64,000 nucleotides of DNA from Phallusia mammillata (Eukaryota > Chordata > Ascidiacea > Phlebobranchia > Ascidiidae), in assembly GCA_003260075.1 (NCBI GenBank), contig QLIY01000211.1, positions 71,208 to 135,207 of the forward strand, read 5' to 3'. Of this stretch, positions 25,585-37,536 are shown piece after piece. Position 1 is the first letter of the stretch, and the number at the start of each line of letters is the position of its first letter. The notes beneath the pieces are model-generated. The model ran no database searches, had not been told where the DNA came from, and saw only the letters and a list, made by a program, of their open reading frames with translations. A program made the translations under genes and the position numbers.

Positions 25585-26928
25585 ATGGAAGACTATAGGT
25601 TGGGCTTAAGATTTTGTGTTGTAGCATTTGCGATAGGTTCCTGTTTATTTATGATCAGCTATATCTTATTGCAAGAAGACACAAGCTATGTAAAAAATGT
25701 CCAAAATATGATTGATGAATTTTCCAAAGAGTGGAGTATCATGCCGAGAAAAGGATATGATCATGAAATATTGCAAAAGAGTTCTTTGGAACCAGAAATT
25801 CTAAGCATGTTTAAGTTTGACCCAGTTGATCCTGAAGCTAACATGAATGCTTCTCAACTTATAACATCCAAAGGATTACCTTGTCAGGAGCACTATCCAC
25901 AGACAACAGACGGATATATTTTGGGGATGCAGCGAATACCTCAACCAACAAAAAATCGCTTGCCGGTTTTGCTGGTACATGGACTGTTGAGTTCATCAGA
26001 CTGTTTTCTTACGAACCTTATAAATGAAAGTCTGGCCTACATCCTATACAATAAGGGTTATGATGTTTGGCTTGGCAATGTTCGCGGAAATCGCTATTCC
26101 ACAAACCATGTAAGTTTGTCACCAGATGAGTACAAGTTTTGGCAATGGAGCTTCGATGAAATGGGAAAATATGATATTCCAGCTATGGTTTATTACATAA
26201 CTAACGTAACGGGACATAAAAAGGTGAACTACATTGGACACTCACAGGGAAATACATGCTTTTTGATAGCTGCAATGACTCAAGGTGACAGTTTTGCCAG
26301 CAAAATTGAAGCCTTTATTGCTCTTGCTCCTGCTGGTTTAGTTGGGCATATGACTTCTCCTCTGCGATATTTGAAATATGTTGCTAATGACATAAACTTT
26401 TTATATCGACTGTTTGGAGATGGCGATTTTCTTCCCCATACCGGTTTATTGGTTTTTATTGCAAAATTAATCTGTCCACATGAGGAAAAGTATTGTGAAA
26501 ATGTCTTGTTTCTTATTGGAGGCACTGACTTTACGAATACCAACATTTCAAGGGTTCCTGTGTACTCTGCACACAATCCTGCTGGTACCTCAACACGAAA
26601 TATGATCCACTGGGCTCAAATGGCTGGCACCAAGGATTGTAACATGAAGTATTTTGACTATGGACACTGGTACCTTAACTTATGGCACTATGGACAGACG
26701 CACCCACCCCTGTATGACTTCAAAAAGTTTAAGATACCAGCTTATGTATTTTGTGGTGGAAAAGATACCCTTGTTGTGCCTGCAGACTGTAACACACTTG
26801 TCAATTCTCTTTCATCAATAGCTGCATATGATTTTATACCTGATTACACCCATCTTGATTTTATATATGCCCTAAATTCACCCCCAGTTTTATACAGCAA
26901 AGTTTTACATATTTTAAGAAATCACTAA
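25585..26928 (+). CDS. Acid-lipase-family (LIPA/LIPF-like) hydrolase, membrane-anchored, single exon
   Basis: The first ATG (25585) gives 447 aa without introns; an in-frame GTG at 25570 is not a likely start. The alpha/beta-hydrolase shows the Abhydro_lipase pattern (GLPCQEHYPQTTDGYIL, about 97-113), an oxyanion-loop region HGLLSSS, the nucleophile elbow GHSQG with Ser220, then Asp394 (GGKDT) and His423 (THLDF). Family members cleave cholesteryl esters and triglycerides in lysosomes or as secreted lipases and carry cleavable signals. Here residues about 9-29 are hydrophobic and a long charged segment (30-95) follows, more like a type II membrane anchor and stem than a signal peptide. The usual family length is about 400 aa. 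AATAAA follows at 27171. It is divergent from CATSPERG. Confidence 0.88.
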   Translation: MEDYRLGLRFCVVAFAIGSCLFMISYILLQEDTSYVKNVQNMIDEFSKEWSIMPRKGYDHEILQKSSLEPEILSMFKFDPVDPEANMNASQLITSKGLPCQEHYPQTTDGYILGMQRIPQPTKNRLPVLLVHGLLSSSDCFLTNLINESLAYILYNKGYDVWLGNVRGNRYSTNHVSLSPDEYKFWQWSFDEMGKYDIPAMVYYITNVTGHKKVNYIGHSQGNTCFLIAAMTQGDSFASKIEAFIALAPAGLVGHMTSPLRYLKYVANDINFLYRLFGDGDFLPHTGLLVFIAKLICPHEEKYCENVLFLIGGTDFTNTNISRVPVYSAHNPAGTSTRNMIHWAQMAGTKDCNMKYFDYGHWYLNLWHYGQTHPPLYDFKKFKIPAYVFCGGKDTLVVPADCNTLVNSLSSIAAYDFIPDYTHLDFIYALNSPPVLYSKVLHILRNH

Positions 26929-27434
26929 GTATTTTCATTAATGATGTGGTCTGTAATTCTTCACCGTACAAATCTTTTAATGGCTCTTTTACTTTTTTTG
27001 TCAATTTTAAGCTGTTGTCTGTCTTTGTAAGTGTTGTACTCAGTTCCATTGCCATTATTGCCTTTTTAATGTGTCAAAGTGGAGATTTTAACATTGCTTG
27101 ATATATTTGTAAATGTATGAAGTATTATCTGCTAATGAGAAAATCTGGACTGTTTAATTAAAAATTGTTCAATAAATCAAAGTATCATTTCTCTATTTAT
27201 AAACATTTAATTAAAAAAGTTTTTAGATTTAATTAAAAAAGAACAGTCAGATTCTTTTAAAAATCTCTTTGTAACTTACCATTTGTTTTTGTTCAATCTG
27301 TTGTTTGATATATATACTTACTGTGTGCCCATAAGGTGTTGAACTTTGCTTTCTACTGTACTATTTGTTGATTATTGCATTTAGATTTAGATAAATGATA
27401 ACAAATGAAATTGTCATGCTAATGTCCTCTTCTA
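26929..27434 (+). other. Lipase 3' UTR and spacer to the carrier gene
   Basis: AT-rich. The poly(A) signal AATAAA at 27171-27176 fits the lipase. Only about 260 bp separate it from the next start codon on the same strand. No other feature is seen. Confidence 0.5.
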
Positions 27435-30400
27435 ATGGAAACATCCTGTTTGAGCCCCCCGGAAACAAAACAGGGTCAACCATTTGTTAGTGGTGCAATT
27501 GCATCAGTAGCTGCTGAACTCACCACATTTCCAATTGATTTGGCTAAAACTCGTTTACAAATTCAGGTAAGCTGTCAAAAGTTTTTTGCAATGCTTTGAT
27601 TAACTAAATTACAAAATAAAATAAAACCTTTAATGGTGCATTGCCTTAGTGCATCCCAACTATACTATCTTCTCTTTATAACACAAAAAAGAAAAAAAAT
27701 ACTATCAAAATATCAACATCCATGCAGTGTTCCTTGGTGATCTTGCATATATATTAGCACTACTGTCAAGATTTAATTTTGGAGCGGGTCTTTATTTTCT
27801 GATGTTGATTTTTTACAGGGCCAAGTGTTTGACAGCAGGTACACCAAGCTGAAATATCGGAACCCCTTGCATGCAATTGTTAAAATATGCAAGCACGAAG
27901 GTTTTACTGTACTGTACAGAGGGTAAGTTGTTGTTTAAATAGTCATTGCATTTTGTTCTGAGTGAATGCTAAATCATTTTTGTTTGTCAGATTGTCCTGG
28001 TTAAAGGGCTACATTTAAACAATTCACAAATGTTATTTTTTGTCCTTTGTTTATGCAGATGTGCTCCAGCAGTTTTTCGACAAATTGTTTATGGTGGTTT
28101 AAAGCGATGGACATATAAAAATCTTAACCGCTCATACAATGGTAAGGATATTTGCATCAACTGCCGTAAAAACAAAACAAACACCATTACAAGCTGGTCT
28201 GTATAGTTTCGTTAATATGTAGCACACCACTTGCAAAATGTTTTATTGTGCTTGCCTCTTAGCTTAGTGACTACTTTTACCTGTTGTTGTTGTGCAAAAG
28301 GTCATCTGAGTTTACTACTACAGCGACTGGAAAATATTGTTCACTTTTATGCTCCACTTCTCCATGAGTAACTCTTGGGCAACACATCAAAACCTGACCC
28401 CTGTTAAACCCTGCTCAGAGAACCATTTTGGGTCAAGGAACTGTAATGGTATTTTTTTTATGTAGGTGTGCAATCATTTTCTTCCAACTTAGCTTTTGCT
28501 TTTATTTCTGGAAGTTCTTCAGCTGCAATGTGTAATCCAGTCGACATATTAAAGGTATGTGGAATCAACTCATGTTTCAGAGGATTCTTTTGAACATTTT
28601 GTATTATTTATTCTCCTGTGCACACTTGTCCATGATAATTTGACAGCTTATTGCTGGTGTCATTGGCAGTTTGAGACACACTCTTTATGAGCATAGCACA
28701 TTCAAGCATGTAAAATTTGTTTGTAAACATGTTTATCAAACCACCCTTTGCATTTAGGTGCGAATGCAAACACAAGGCATGACTTTATCAAACTCCTCTA
28801 AACAGCTTATACAGGATGGTTTCAAGGGATGTTTTAGAGTGGGTTTGTGAATCTTTGTAACTTTATTGTTATTAATTAATAACGTACTGTACTGGTGTTC
28901 ATAAAATGTACTTTCAAATAAGTTTTGCATTGTTTTGTGTCTATAAATGTTTTAAGTTTAGTGCCTACAAACAACATGTGCCGTAAAATGAGTTAAACAA
29001 TAAAAAAAAACATAATTTACTTTTTTATAGGGTGTCAGCCCTAACATATGGAGAACTGGAGTGTTGGTTGGTGTAACATTTTCAGTCTATGACGAATCAA
29101 CTAGAATTCTCCGGCACAATTTTGGAGATTGGTACATCACTTCATACGTAATGTAATACGCAAGTACCACTATTTTAAAGCTTGGTTAAAAATCTGAACT
29201 GTGTGCAGTTACCAATTTATAAATTTATTTAAAAATTTGAGATAATAACATAATGATGTAAAAAGAATATTAACAAAGTTTTTTGAGAGTTGATGAGTTT
29301 TAGTAATTTATTCTTAAAAATTAAAAAAATAGTCGCATCATTTTTATACTGTAACCAGTTCGCGTAAACTTGTGTGTGGGGACCCATTTGTTTTTGCTTG
29401 TAAAAACAATCATTTTAGCAAGTCAACTGGAAATCTATAGAAAGCCACTGTTCTAGTAAAAGTGTTTTTGCACCCAAGAAACCGCAAGCATCCATAACGT
29501 CTTGCCCCTTGCACGCAAAAACAAAAGATGATGTATATATAATAATAGCAACAACTCATGTTGTTTTACATTGTGTTTTAGATCATCTTCTTTTGCTTCA
29601 ATTTTGGGAACAGTTTTTGTTAATCCTTTTGATGTCACCAAGGTAAGAACTCAAAGCAAGTTTTCTTTATGCATTATAAAAAGTTACAAACTCCCTAAGT
29701 CCGGTTTATAAAAAAAACTTTGCTTTCAGCGGCCTGTAGAATGTTTATGTTTCACCCCTTGGCGCTTTTTAGTAGGGTTGGCCGGTTATCTGTTTTCATC
29801 CCGTACCAGTACCTTATATTTTACACAAAAAGTACTGCGATCTGATCCAATTCGCGATACTTTACTGAATTAATATATATTACATTATTCGCTTTAAAAA
29901 TTATGTTCAATTTCTGGCCAGGGCCGAAGTTTAACAAAACACAATTACAATCAAAAATTATCCAAAGCAATGTTTAGTGTCTTTAAAGCACTGTAACGAC
30001 CTAAAATTGATCCATATGGCCGCAGTATCGGTATTTAGTCCGTTAATTGTCGGTCGAGTACCGATATCGCACATGGTTTCGGGCCGATAACTCTTCTTTT
30101 AGGGCTTTACTTTTTTGCCCAACCAAGCCTGCGTTAGTATTAAGCTAAAATGTTTGCGGGCATTCTGTGGGACATTGTGTAATTAAACATCAAACATCGA
30201 CGGACGTCATTTCCATGGGAAGTGCGAAAGCGCATAACCATAAACGTTTATTACTGTTGTCACAGCGAAGTCTGTAAATTCCAGCAATCCATTTTATGCC
30301 AGGGTCCGTAACAAGTATGCTTGCAGACTTGCAGTTAATGGGTAGCTGAGTGTTCACAAATAGCAATACTTTCATTCACCTGCTTCACATACATTACCAT

Positions 30401-31427
30401 CATGTCAGAATTTCTCAAAGCACGGCTTCTTAGTCTGCGACGGACCTGAAATTGGAGCCGGAACCTGGCCCGATCCCGAACCCGAATCGTTTTTGAGATG
30501 TCCGTTTAGTTTGATTGACAAGTGTATACAAAGATGTCCCCGTAAAGACCAAGACAACAAACACAACAGACAATGATCCTAGTAAACATGGCGTTTTGAG
30601 GCTGTTGGGCATTAGGTCAGGTCCAGCAACTAGCTACTTAGGTAGTTAGTTGCTGGACTTAGGTAGAGAAAAATCGCTGATACAGAGTGTGAAGTCAGGT
30701 CCGAATCAGGCCCTTTTTTGAAGAAACTTAAGCCCGAACCCGGCCCGACACAATATGACTCACTTTTCTTGCACAATGACACTTGTCAAGTAATAAACAA
30801 AATAAGAAATAACGTCAAAAGCATAACGATGTATTGCGCTGTGTATTTTAACTCGCATTCTCTTCTACGAGATTGTTTAGTTAAATTTTGTTTGACATGC
30901 AGTCTTCCGTGTAAATAACATTAATGTTCTAGCAAGTGTTTCGCCTACAAACTGACTCTTGATTTTGATTTTAGTCACGAATGATGAATCAATCACGACA
31001 CAACGTCAGATACACAAGCATGTGGCATTGCATTTATGAGGTGAGCGTGTGAGCTACTGTTATGTCTACGTTTCAGCAGCTAAAAAAAAACAATGAAACG
31101 ATTTGACTCTAGGATAGGATTAATACCTTGAAAGCTAAAATAGCGATGTTTGGTGGTTTTCTGAGGTCTGGTGAGAATCCCAAAATAAGTATTTGGGAGC
31201 CGCGGTTCAGAATCACTGTTCTAGATTAGTGTATCAGTGTTTTTTACTGAATTTCTTATTTATGGAATAAGCATGATTTTTTTCAGTAGGTTACACCGTC
31301 TTGTGTTGTTTTGCAGACTTACAAAGCTGAGGGATTTCGTGCGTTTTACAAAGGATATTTGGCAAACCTCTTTCGTTCTGTGCCTTGGCACTTTGTTGTA
31401 TCCTTTAGTAAAGTGTCATATGTTTAG
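27435..31427 (+). CDS. Mitochondrial carrier, SLC25A14/SLC25A30-like, 9 exons
   Basis: Exons 27435-27566, 27819-27922, 28059-28141, 28466-28554, 28758-28838, 29031-29152, 29582-29642, 30975-31040, 31317-31427; phases agree and the protein has 282 aa. The three carrier repeats show the signature P-x-[DE]-x-x-[KR] three times: PIDLAK (exon 1), PVDILK (exon 4) and PFDVTK (exon 7), each followed by an R-[LM]-[QM] helix start. The carrier sits in the inner mitochondrial membrane with six helices. Repeat spacing and the block [17 protein letters not shown] resemble the brain/kidney carriers SLC25A14 and SLC25A30 (UCP5, KMCP1) more than UCP4, but substrate cannot be read from sequence. Intron 7 (1.3 kb) holds a decayed transposon. 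Confidence 0.82.
29773..30095. mobile_element. Decayed relative of the 7171 element in carrier intron 7
   Basis: TAGGGTTGGCC opens the left end, then AAAAAGTACTGCGATC as in the 7171 copy. CGGGCCGATAACT lies near the expected right end. No target duplication survives. It is truncated and diverged. Confidence 0.5.
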
Positions 31428-31825
31428 GTATCATATGTATACATACTTTGCAACTCAAGGTTTAGATCAGGGCAATTTTGTAGACCGAGAGGCGACTGTG
31501 CTAAAATATATGTAAACACCGTGAGCGTGGGGTAAGCGATATGACTTAAACCTAACTAAACCTTACAACCAGATTTTATTCGTCTCGCAAACAAACACCA
31601 AAGCACAAGGGGCGCAGCAGCTTAAACATGTGCCTATTTAAAATAATTGTTTTTGCTTGCGATTATAATTGTTCGTGTGTCTTGGAGATCTCGAGAGCAT
31701 GGCTGGCAATTAATTTGCCACGGGGGCCTTTGAATAACATTATGTATGCTAACGGCTGATAGCTTTCGAGTACTAAGGAGCAACCTTTCATACAAACGTG
31801 TTTCGCTTTCACACGTCCTATACAA

Positions 31826-32150
31826 GCGCTTCCCAAACTGTAACTTTTAATTTGGTAATTCTAGTGTAACTTTGTATGGAATGTATAAACGTCTCCCCTG
31901 CCGAATAATACCCCTTTGTTCCCTACTCAAATGACAAAAGAAGGCGATTGTTTGCGCATAATCGCAGTATTATATCTTGTCTATGATGTAACAAAGTTTC
32001 TTGCAATTAACGCTCCAAAGTCTGTTAGCTAAAGCTTTTGAGTTGCTGAGTGAATTTAATTGCTCATCTTTGCTCGGGAGGCAAGAACTTTTTTTACAAA
32101 ATAATTATCTAATAGGGGGCGATTTTGATCCAGGGTCACAAATAAGGCGA
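31826..32150. mobile_element. Decayed relative of the 61634 element
   Basis: TGACAAAAGAAGGCGATTGT and TGTAACAAAGT inside match the same-order blocks of 61634-62108. The ends (CGCTTCCCAAACTG left; CAGGGTCAC right) are only loosely hAT-like and no duplication is seen. Confidence 0.45.
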
Positions 32151-33029
32151 TTTAAAAAATTAAAGACCACATAGCCTCTGTTAAGATTGTTAAGATATTC
32201 GTTTTATTAATCAGCAAAGGGGGCCATTTGGCGTTATCCAAATAGGAAACTCACCAGCCGTCCGTAGTTTTGCCGTATAAGGACAAATGTACATTATTAC
32301 GTCGGATGGCTTATCACTTGTATCCTGACGTTGTAGCGTTGACAGCGGTCATGGTGGTAATCTAAGGACAGCTTTGCAAATAACTTTAGCGCTTTGGACT
32401 CTGCTGTTGCTCGGTGATAAGGAATGCAATAGAAAAGGCCTGTAGTTGGACCCGTCATCTATTGATCACAGAATAACGATTTCACCATACTAAGTGACAG
32501 CAGCATACGCAGCTAAGATACAATGTAAATTCCCAAATTACTTTTTGCAAAGTTAATGCCGTAAACATATATTTAAGCAAAGTATGCCTATGACCCCAGC
32601 ATGAGATAATATAAAAATCACACCGTGTACAATTTCAGCTACTTTAGAGAAACGGGGCGTAAAATGCCAACACCCTTGTTGAAATAAGGTTCTTAACACC
32701 CTAGCATAGCAACAAAAATAAAAACAAAACAAACAAAACGTACGTTGCAGTCGTTTGACACGCCATTTTCAAATCACACTGAGGGGTCGCACACCGAAAA
32801 CTATTAGATTAGAACTTACCTTTAGCGCGGCTTGTATTTCGCTTGGAGAAAGACAACATAGCGACACAATTGCACTAAAACAATCACCAAGCCGGAAATA
32901 GCTGCGCAACGTTAAAACGTTATGGAGCGCATAAAAGTGTCGGGCACAATTGGTGGATGAGAGCCAAAACGCGCTGCAGCTACACGTCATTACAAGGCGT
33001 TAAGTGACTGGGGCTCACGAGAAAGTGAG

Positions 33030-33702
33030 GTTGGCGCATTGTGGGTAAACCCGGCTGGGGGTGGGACGTTGGCGGAACCAGTCAAGGGGGTCCTATATGA
33101 TTACGTAGTGATGCACGTGCGTAGGCGAACAACGTGTGACGCTGGTCAAAATTGTCATAAAACACAAGTTGTTCAACCCATTGTTACGTGATAAAGCCTA
33201 TAGTGCCCCTTTGTGTCAAAATAATACAGCGGAGATGGGAAAAACACATAAATCTGATTTTTACAAACTGGAAAGATCAACCTAATTGAATAAAAACTTT
33301 GGGTTTTAACATTTCAGCGTAATATTGCAAGCTAAATTGCTATTTTTCATGTCAATTTGCCCGCTTATTTTTTATGCAAACTATAAATATTTGCATTACA
33401 ACGCTCAAATGTAGAATAAAGTTTAACCAAGTAATCGTTGGTTTGGCNCCAAGTTATCGTTGGTTTGGCCCTCGGACATAAGTCAGGTTTCTTATGTGGC
33501 CCGTTTTAAAAATTAATTGCCCACCCCTGAACTAGTCAGTTCATGAACACTTTGGATCAAACACTACTGCAAGTGATTGAACTATTTAACCATTTTGAGG
33601 GTAACCCCAACAAAGACAAGATCCCCCCCCCCGGTTGGCGCATTGTGGGTAAACCCGACTGGGGGTGGGACGTTGGTGGACCCAGTCGAGAGGGGCCTAT
33701 AA
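33030..33702. repeat. Pair of 70-bp direct repeats 600 bp apart
   Basis: GTTGGCGCATTGTGGGTAAA, then CCCGRCTGGGGGTGGGACGTTGG, opens near-identical copies at 33030-33096 and 33633-33702. Between them are a fragment with a hAT-like right end (TTGCCCACCCCTGA at about 33527) and a duplicated ATCGTTGGTTTGGC around the N at 33448. The copies might be parts of one larger dispersed repeat. Confidence 0.6.
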
Positions 33703-35420
33703 ACTAACCACCCGTGTTAGGGAAAGAGGGTGGGGTCGACAGGAAAAGAAACCACAGAAAGAAACCCTGCCGGATAGTTTCAGGCGCCGGAAGAAAGAGC
33801 ACAAGTCTTAACTGTTTTGTTTTCCTTAACCATATCGTCGTCACTTCATTTACAGTTTTTTCTGGTTACCGACTTTGTGGAAAAAAGATGATTTTTTACA
33901 CCAGCACTGCCAGCTACCGCCCCATGACCTCCATTTCCTATTTGTCTTTCATCATCATGCCTATTTGCTGTTATTTGTTTTTTTATCATATGGTTTGCTG
34001 TCTTGCTTTTTGTTGAGAAACCAACCAAAAATAAAAAACTGTCTTGAAAAAAACTGTTTTTTTACCAAAAAAACCTTTAGACATTTGTTGTCAAACAACG
34101 TATTCAAATTAATGATCGCAAAAGTCTTGACTCCACTAGGGGACGTTTGTTTATCCAACCCCTACAGTCCAATATTCGTTGTTCTTACGAATGACTGATA
34201 TAACTAGAAAGGTAGCTTTCCTACATGTTGCCGTTTTAGTATATTATATGTCTATTTAACCATTTACTTTCTGCACTATTTGACCTGCAAACCCAATTTA
34301 TTTATTTTTTGATGTAAAAACGTGTGTGACCCTACTCCCTACACACGTACTGTTTATTATGGGTCCCCTTCTATGAAGGGGACACTTATTGTTTTTGTCC
34401 GTACTCTTTTTTCTGTCTAACGCTGGTTTGTTAAACGCGTTTGGTCAAGAAAGAGTGCTCCAAATTTAATGAAATTTACACAAATGTTAGTTATTAATCC
34501 AAATTTGATCCTCCTGAAGTTTGACCCCAAATGACCCAGCGGTTCACCCGCAAGCCCCCAAAACGTATTTAATCTTTAGCTTAATTCAACCTTATGTTGT
34601 CTAAAAAATTTAGAAAAATTCACATAGGTTTACAGACACCGGCAAATTAAAATACCATGTTGTGGCAAATGTGTAAAAAATTAATAATAACTGTGTGTTT
34701 TTGCCATACCTTTAAGTTGGCTTGTAGGAAACCATCGTCGTGTGACTGCCAACGTATTTGCGTATAAAGCAGAGGACATCCTACTATACATTAAACCGCC
34801 ACATTTGTTTACCAGTAAATCTTCCTCATGGGTCTTTAGACATTTAATAACCATGTGTGTAACTGAACAAAAAGTTTGAAGTATTTTTTTACCAAACGAA
34901 TAGAACAAACCTTTAGGCAGCAAATAAAATAAAAATGACGAACGTAAACAATAGCCTATGTGTTATCTTCCCTTTGACTTTCGGGGAGCACATTCACATA
35001 TATGTGCCCAAAGACATACGTTTTGGTAATGCGCAAAAAAACGTATTCGAGCTATTTTTAGGAGTTGGACTTTTCACCTTCCGGCCATGCAACCCTGGTT
35101 TCAGGGGAAAGTGAAATGAACTTAAACATCTCTTGGGAGTGCTTGTTAATAATCAAGCTCACCTCTAAACTGTAAAACAATGACATTTAGTGAAAAAACT
35201 TTTTTTATTTACTCCTTTCGCACATTTAGGTCCGACAAAACGTTCCAAACAAGCACCACAGTACAATGTAACACAAATAAGGGAAAAACGAACAGATTTC
35301 ATTTCGATGCCGTGAACGATCAAAAACAGGAAAAGTACATTGTCGGTAAAAATGGCTCACACAATAAACACAGAATTCAAGAGCGAAGTGAAACACTGGT
35401 ACCAGTCGGAAAACTATCCG

Positions 35421-37536
35421 CTACGAATTACTATTGTTCCGAAGAGAATCTGAAACGTCTCGCATTGTTCGTAACATTTCCCTTTGCAATCCAACCATGC
35501 TTTCGATGGCGTTGGCAATTCGAGTCTGACTTTCGGCAAGGATTTTTAGGCTCTCAGGCAAACACAGCAAGGAATCGATCGGGACCTCAAACCCGTCCTC
35601 CTCTGCGCGACGACCTGACTCCGTTTTTGTACCGTTCGATCGTCTCTTTGGATATAGGTAGGTAATAGGTTCATCTACTGTTGCAATTACAGGGCTTAAT
35701 CTATCCGTGGTCTCGGTCACAGCGTCAGTTCCTTCCCGATCCGATTCGCATGTGTTGTTTTCTGCAAACTCCTCATTTGCATCATCATAAAGTATTTCCA
35801 GGCACCGTACATTGCCGGAGTTAACTGATGGCGGAGGAACCATGGTTGGTCGGTCTGACATAGTGCAAATACTTTTGTGAGCACGTTTACGATTGCTGCG
35901 GGGACGGATATAGCTGCTACTGTACGCTTTCATCATCACCATTTCAACATTGAGGAGCTTTGAGACATCTTTGAATGTCAATGTTCCAGGCTGGGTTGAA
36001 AATATATGGTAAAATTTAATACCCAAAGGATGATACATTTGGTTAATTAAAGCAGTGATCTTCAACCTTACATGCTACCCCATTTTTTACCAATAGGGAG
36101 AAAAATGTTTCAAGTAATGCCGAAACTGAAACTTTTTTCATGTAAATTTGTCCACTAAATTTTCAAAAAATAAAAATTTAAGTGAGAATTTGAATATTAG
36201 CATTCAGCGTGCATTATTTTGCTCAAATGTTACAACCCAAAGGTTTTATTTAATTTGGCCAATCTAATTCGCACTAAAGCTCACCAGATGGCAGAAATCA
36301 GTAAATTTATGTATTATTCCCTGTACCCGCTGTATTATTTTGGTCACACTATGTCATTCATTGGGCTCTATCGTGTAATAATAGGTTGGACAACTTGTGT
36401 TATAAATAGATTTCGGTCGCAACTATTCGGTTTTTGATTATTGCATTACAATGATTAGATTGTGACATAAGGTACCAAGCTGTACTGCAAAACATGAGAA
36501 AAGGTTGCAAACTAGAACAAAAACATACCATTTTTTGGTAATAAACACCAAAAAAATTATTTTTGTTAACTCCAGATAAAGTTTAGGTGACCCCACTTGG
36601 GATCGCGACCCACAGGTTTAAACTGAGTACTTCGCAAGCTTTTTTTAACACAAAGGTTTGTTAGGTTTGAGGTACATTTTCTAGCTGTTCATTTGGACAA
36701 CGGATGTAACAATACTTACATGTTCAAGTCCATCATCACAATTTCCCAGTATCATAGAGGGATCGCCAAACAGTTCCGATGGGCAAGCAGACTCTTCATC
36801 ACTTCCATTTTTCTTTTCATATTCTTTCCACAAAACACAAACAAAATACATTATCTGTAATAATTAACATAGCTAAGCAGCTATGTAAAACATTTGACAA
36901 GAAGAATAAATGATACTAAAACAAAATACTGGTTGTATTTATCGATGCTAAATGCTGTAAATATATCAAATAATTGATTAGCTTCACACACATGGCCCAA
37001 ACAATGACATAAATATGTGCAATCAATATCTCTATTTTAAACCAGTATACCTACATTACCTTACCTAATGCTCTTTTGCAAGTATCCAAGGCTGCTTGTC
37101 TGGCTGCAATATGTTCCTGAGAGCCCAAATGGCGCATCAACCTTCGAACTCGCCATCCTGACATTGGTGGACCTTGACCAACCGCCCAAACACATCCTTG
37201 AGAGAGAGGTATGCGACTGTTTCTACACAACCTAAATCAGATTTTGAGTGTCAGAAATTATTACAGTTTTTTTTAACTTTTGAAGAATACTAATAGAAGT
37301 TCATGGCTTCATGCCTTATGTTCATAGTGAAAATTCATGCAAAAAAACTTGTTTTTAGACTAGCAATCATATAAATAAGTTATGGGGTCATCATCAACAC
37401 CCTCATAAAAAGAAAAGTAAAGAATCAATAAAGCAAATTCAAACCTGCAAAACGTAAAGTTCTTTACGGGGTCATGAGAAAATGAAGGAAACTTTTGACT
37501 CCAAACTGGACACCACCTTCTAATATCTCTTTCCAT
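35421..37536 (-). CDS. Protein with TTF/BED-like zinc finger, 4 exons
   Basis: Exons 37536-37445, 37231-37065, 36823-36720, 35990-35421 give 310 aa with consistent phase. The N-terminal 85 residues hold aromatic W/F positions, then C-x2-C (FCRLC, about 30-33) and, 36 residues later, H-x5-H (HLGSQEH, about 70-76), a C2H2 layout like the TTF or BED-type fingers of hAT transposases and ZMYM-like proteins. The middle is acidic and low in structure. The last 60 residues (LPESLKILAESQTRIANAIE onward) form a likely coiled coil, as seen at the end of Myb/SANT-like DNA-binding proteins. I infer a nuclear DNA-binding protein, possibly transposon-derived. No catalytic domain is present. An AATAAA lies downstream. 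The GTG upstream of the chosen ATG is ignored. Confidence 0.7.
36052..36622. mobile_element. Decayed hAT-like element in a zinc-finger-gene intron
   Basis: Left CAGTGATCTTCAACCTTAC and right GGATCGCGACCCACAGGTTTAAACTG resemble the ends and subterminal GCGACCCC of the 3475 element. No target duplication is recognisable. Confidence 0.5.

Larger units (their letters stand above)
31428..35420. other. Gene-poor region with repeats
   Basis: About 4 kb without a supported gene. It includes transposon remnants (31826-32150, 33440-33530), a separated direct repeat (33030-33096 and 33633-33702), one ambiguous base (33448) and a C run at about 33623. A minus-strand AATAAA (TTTATT, 35204-35209) would serve the zinc-finger gene at the right. 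Confidence 0.5.

Noticed and set aside
33714..34198. Overlapping plus-strand frames of about 100 codons in the gene-poor region
   Set aside because: Hydrophobic by T-richness, no family, no splice sites or conservation visible.
35180..35665. 161-codon plus-strand frame
   Set aside because: Antisense shadow of the last exon of the zinc-finger gene, with no splice context or family.
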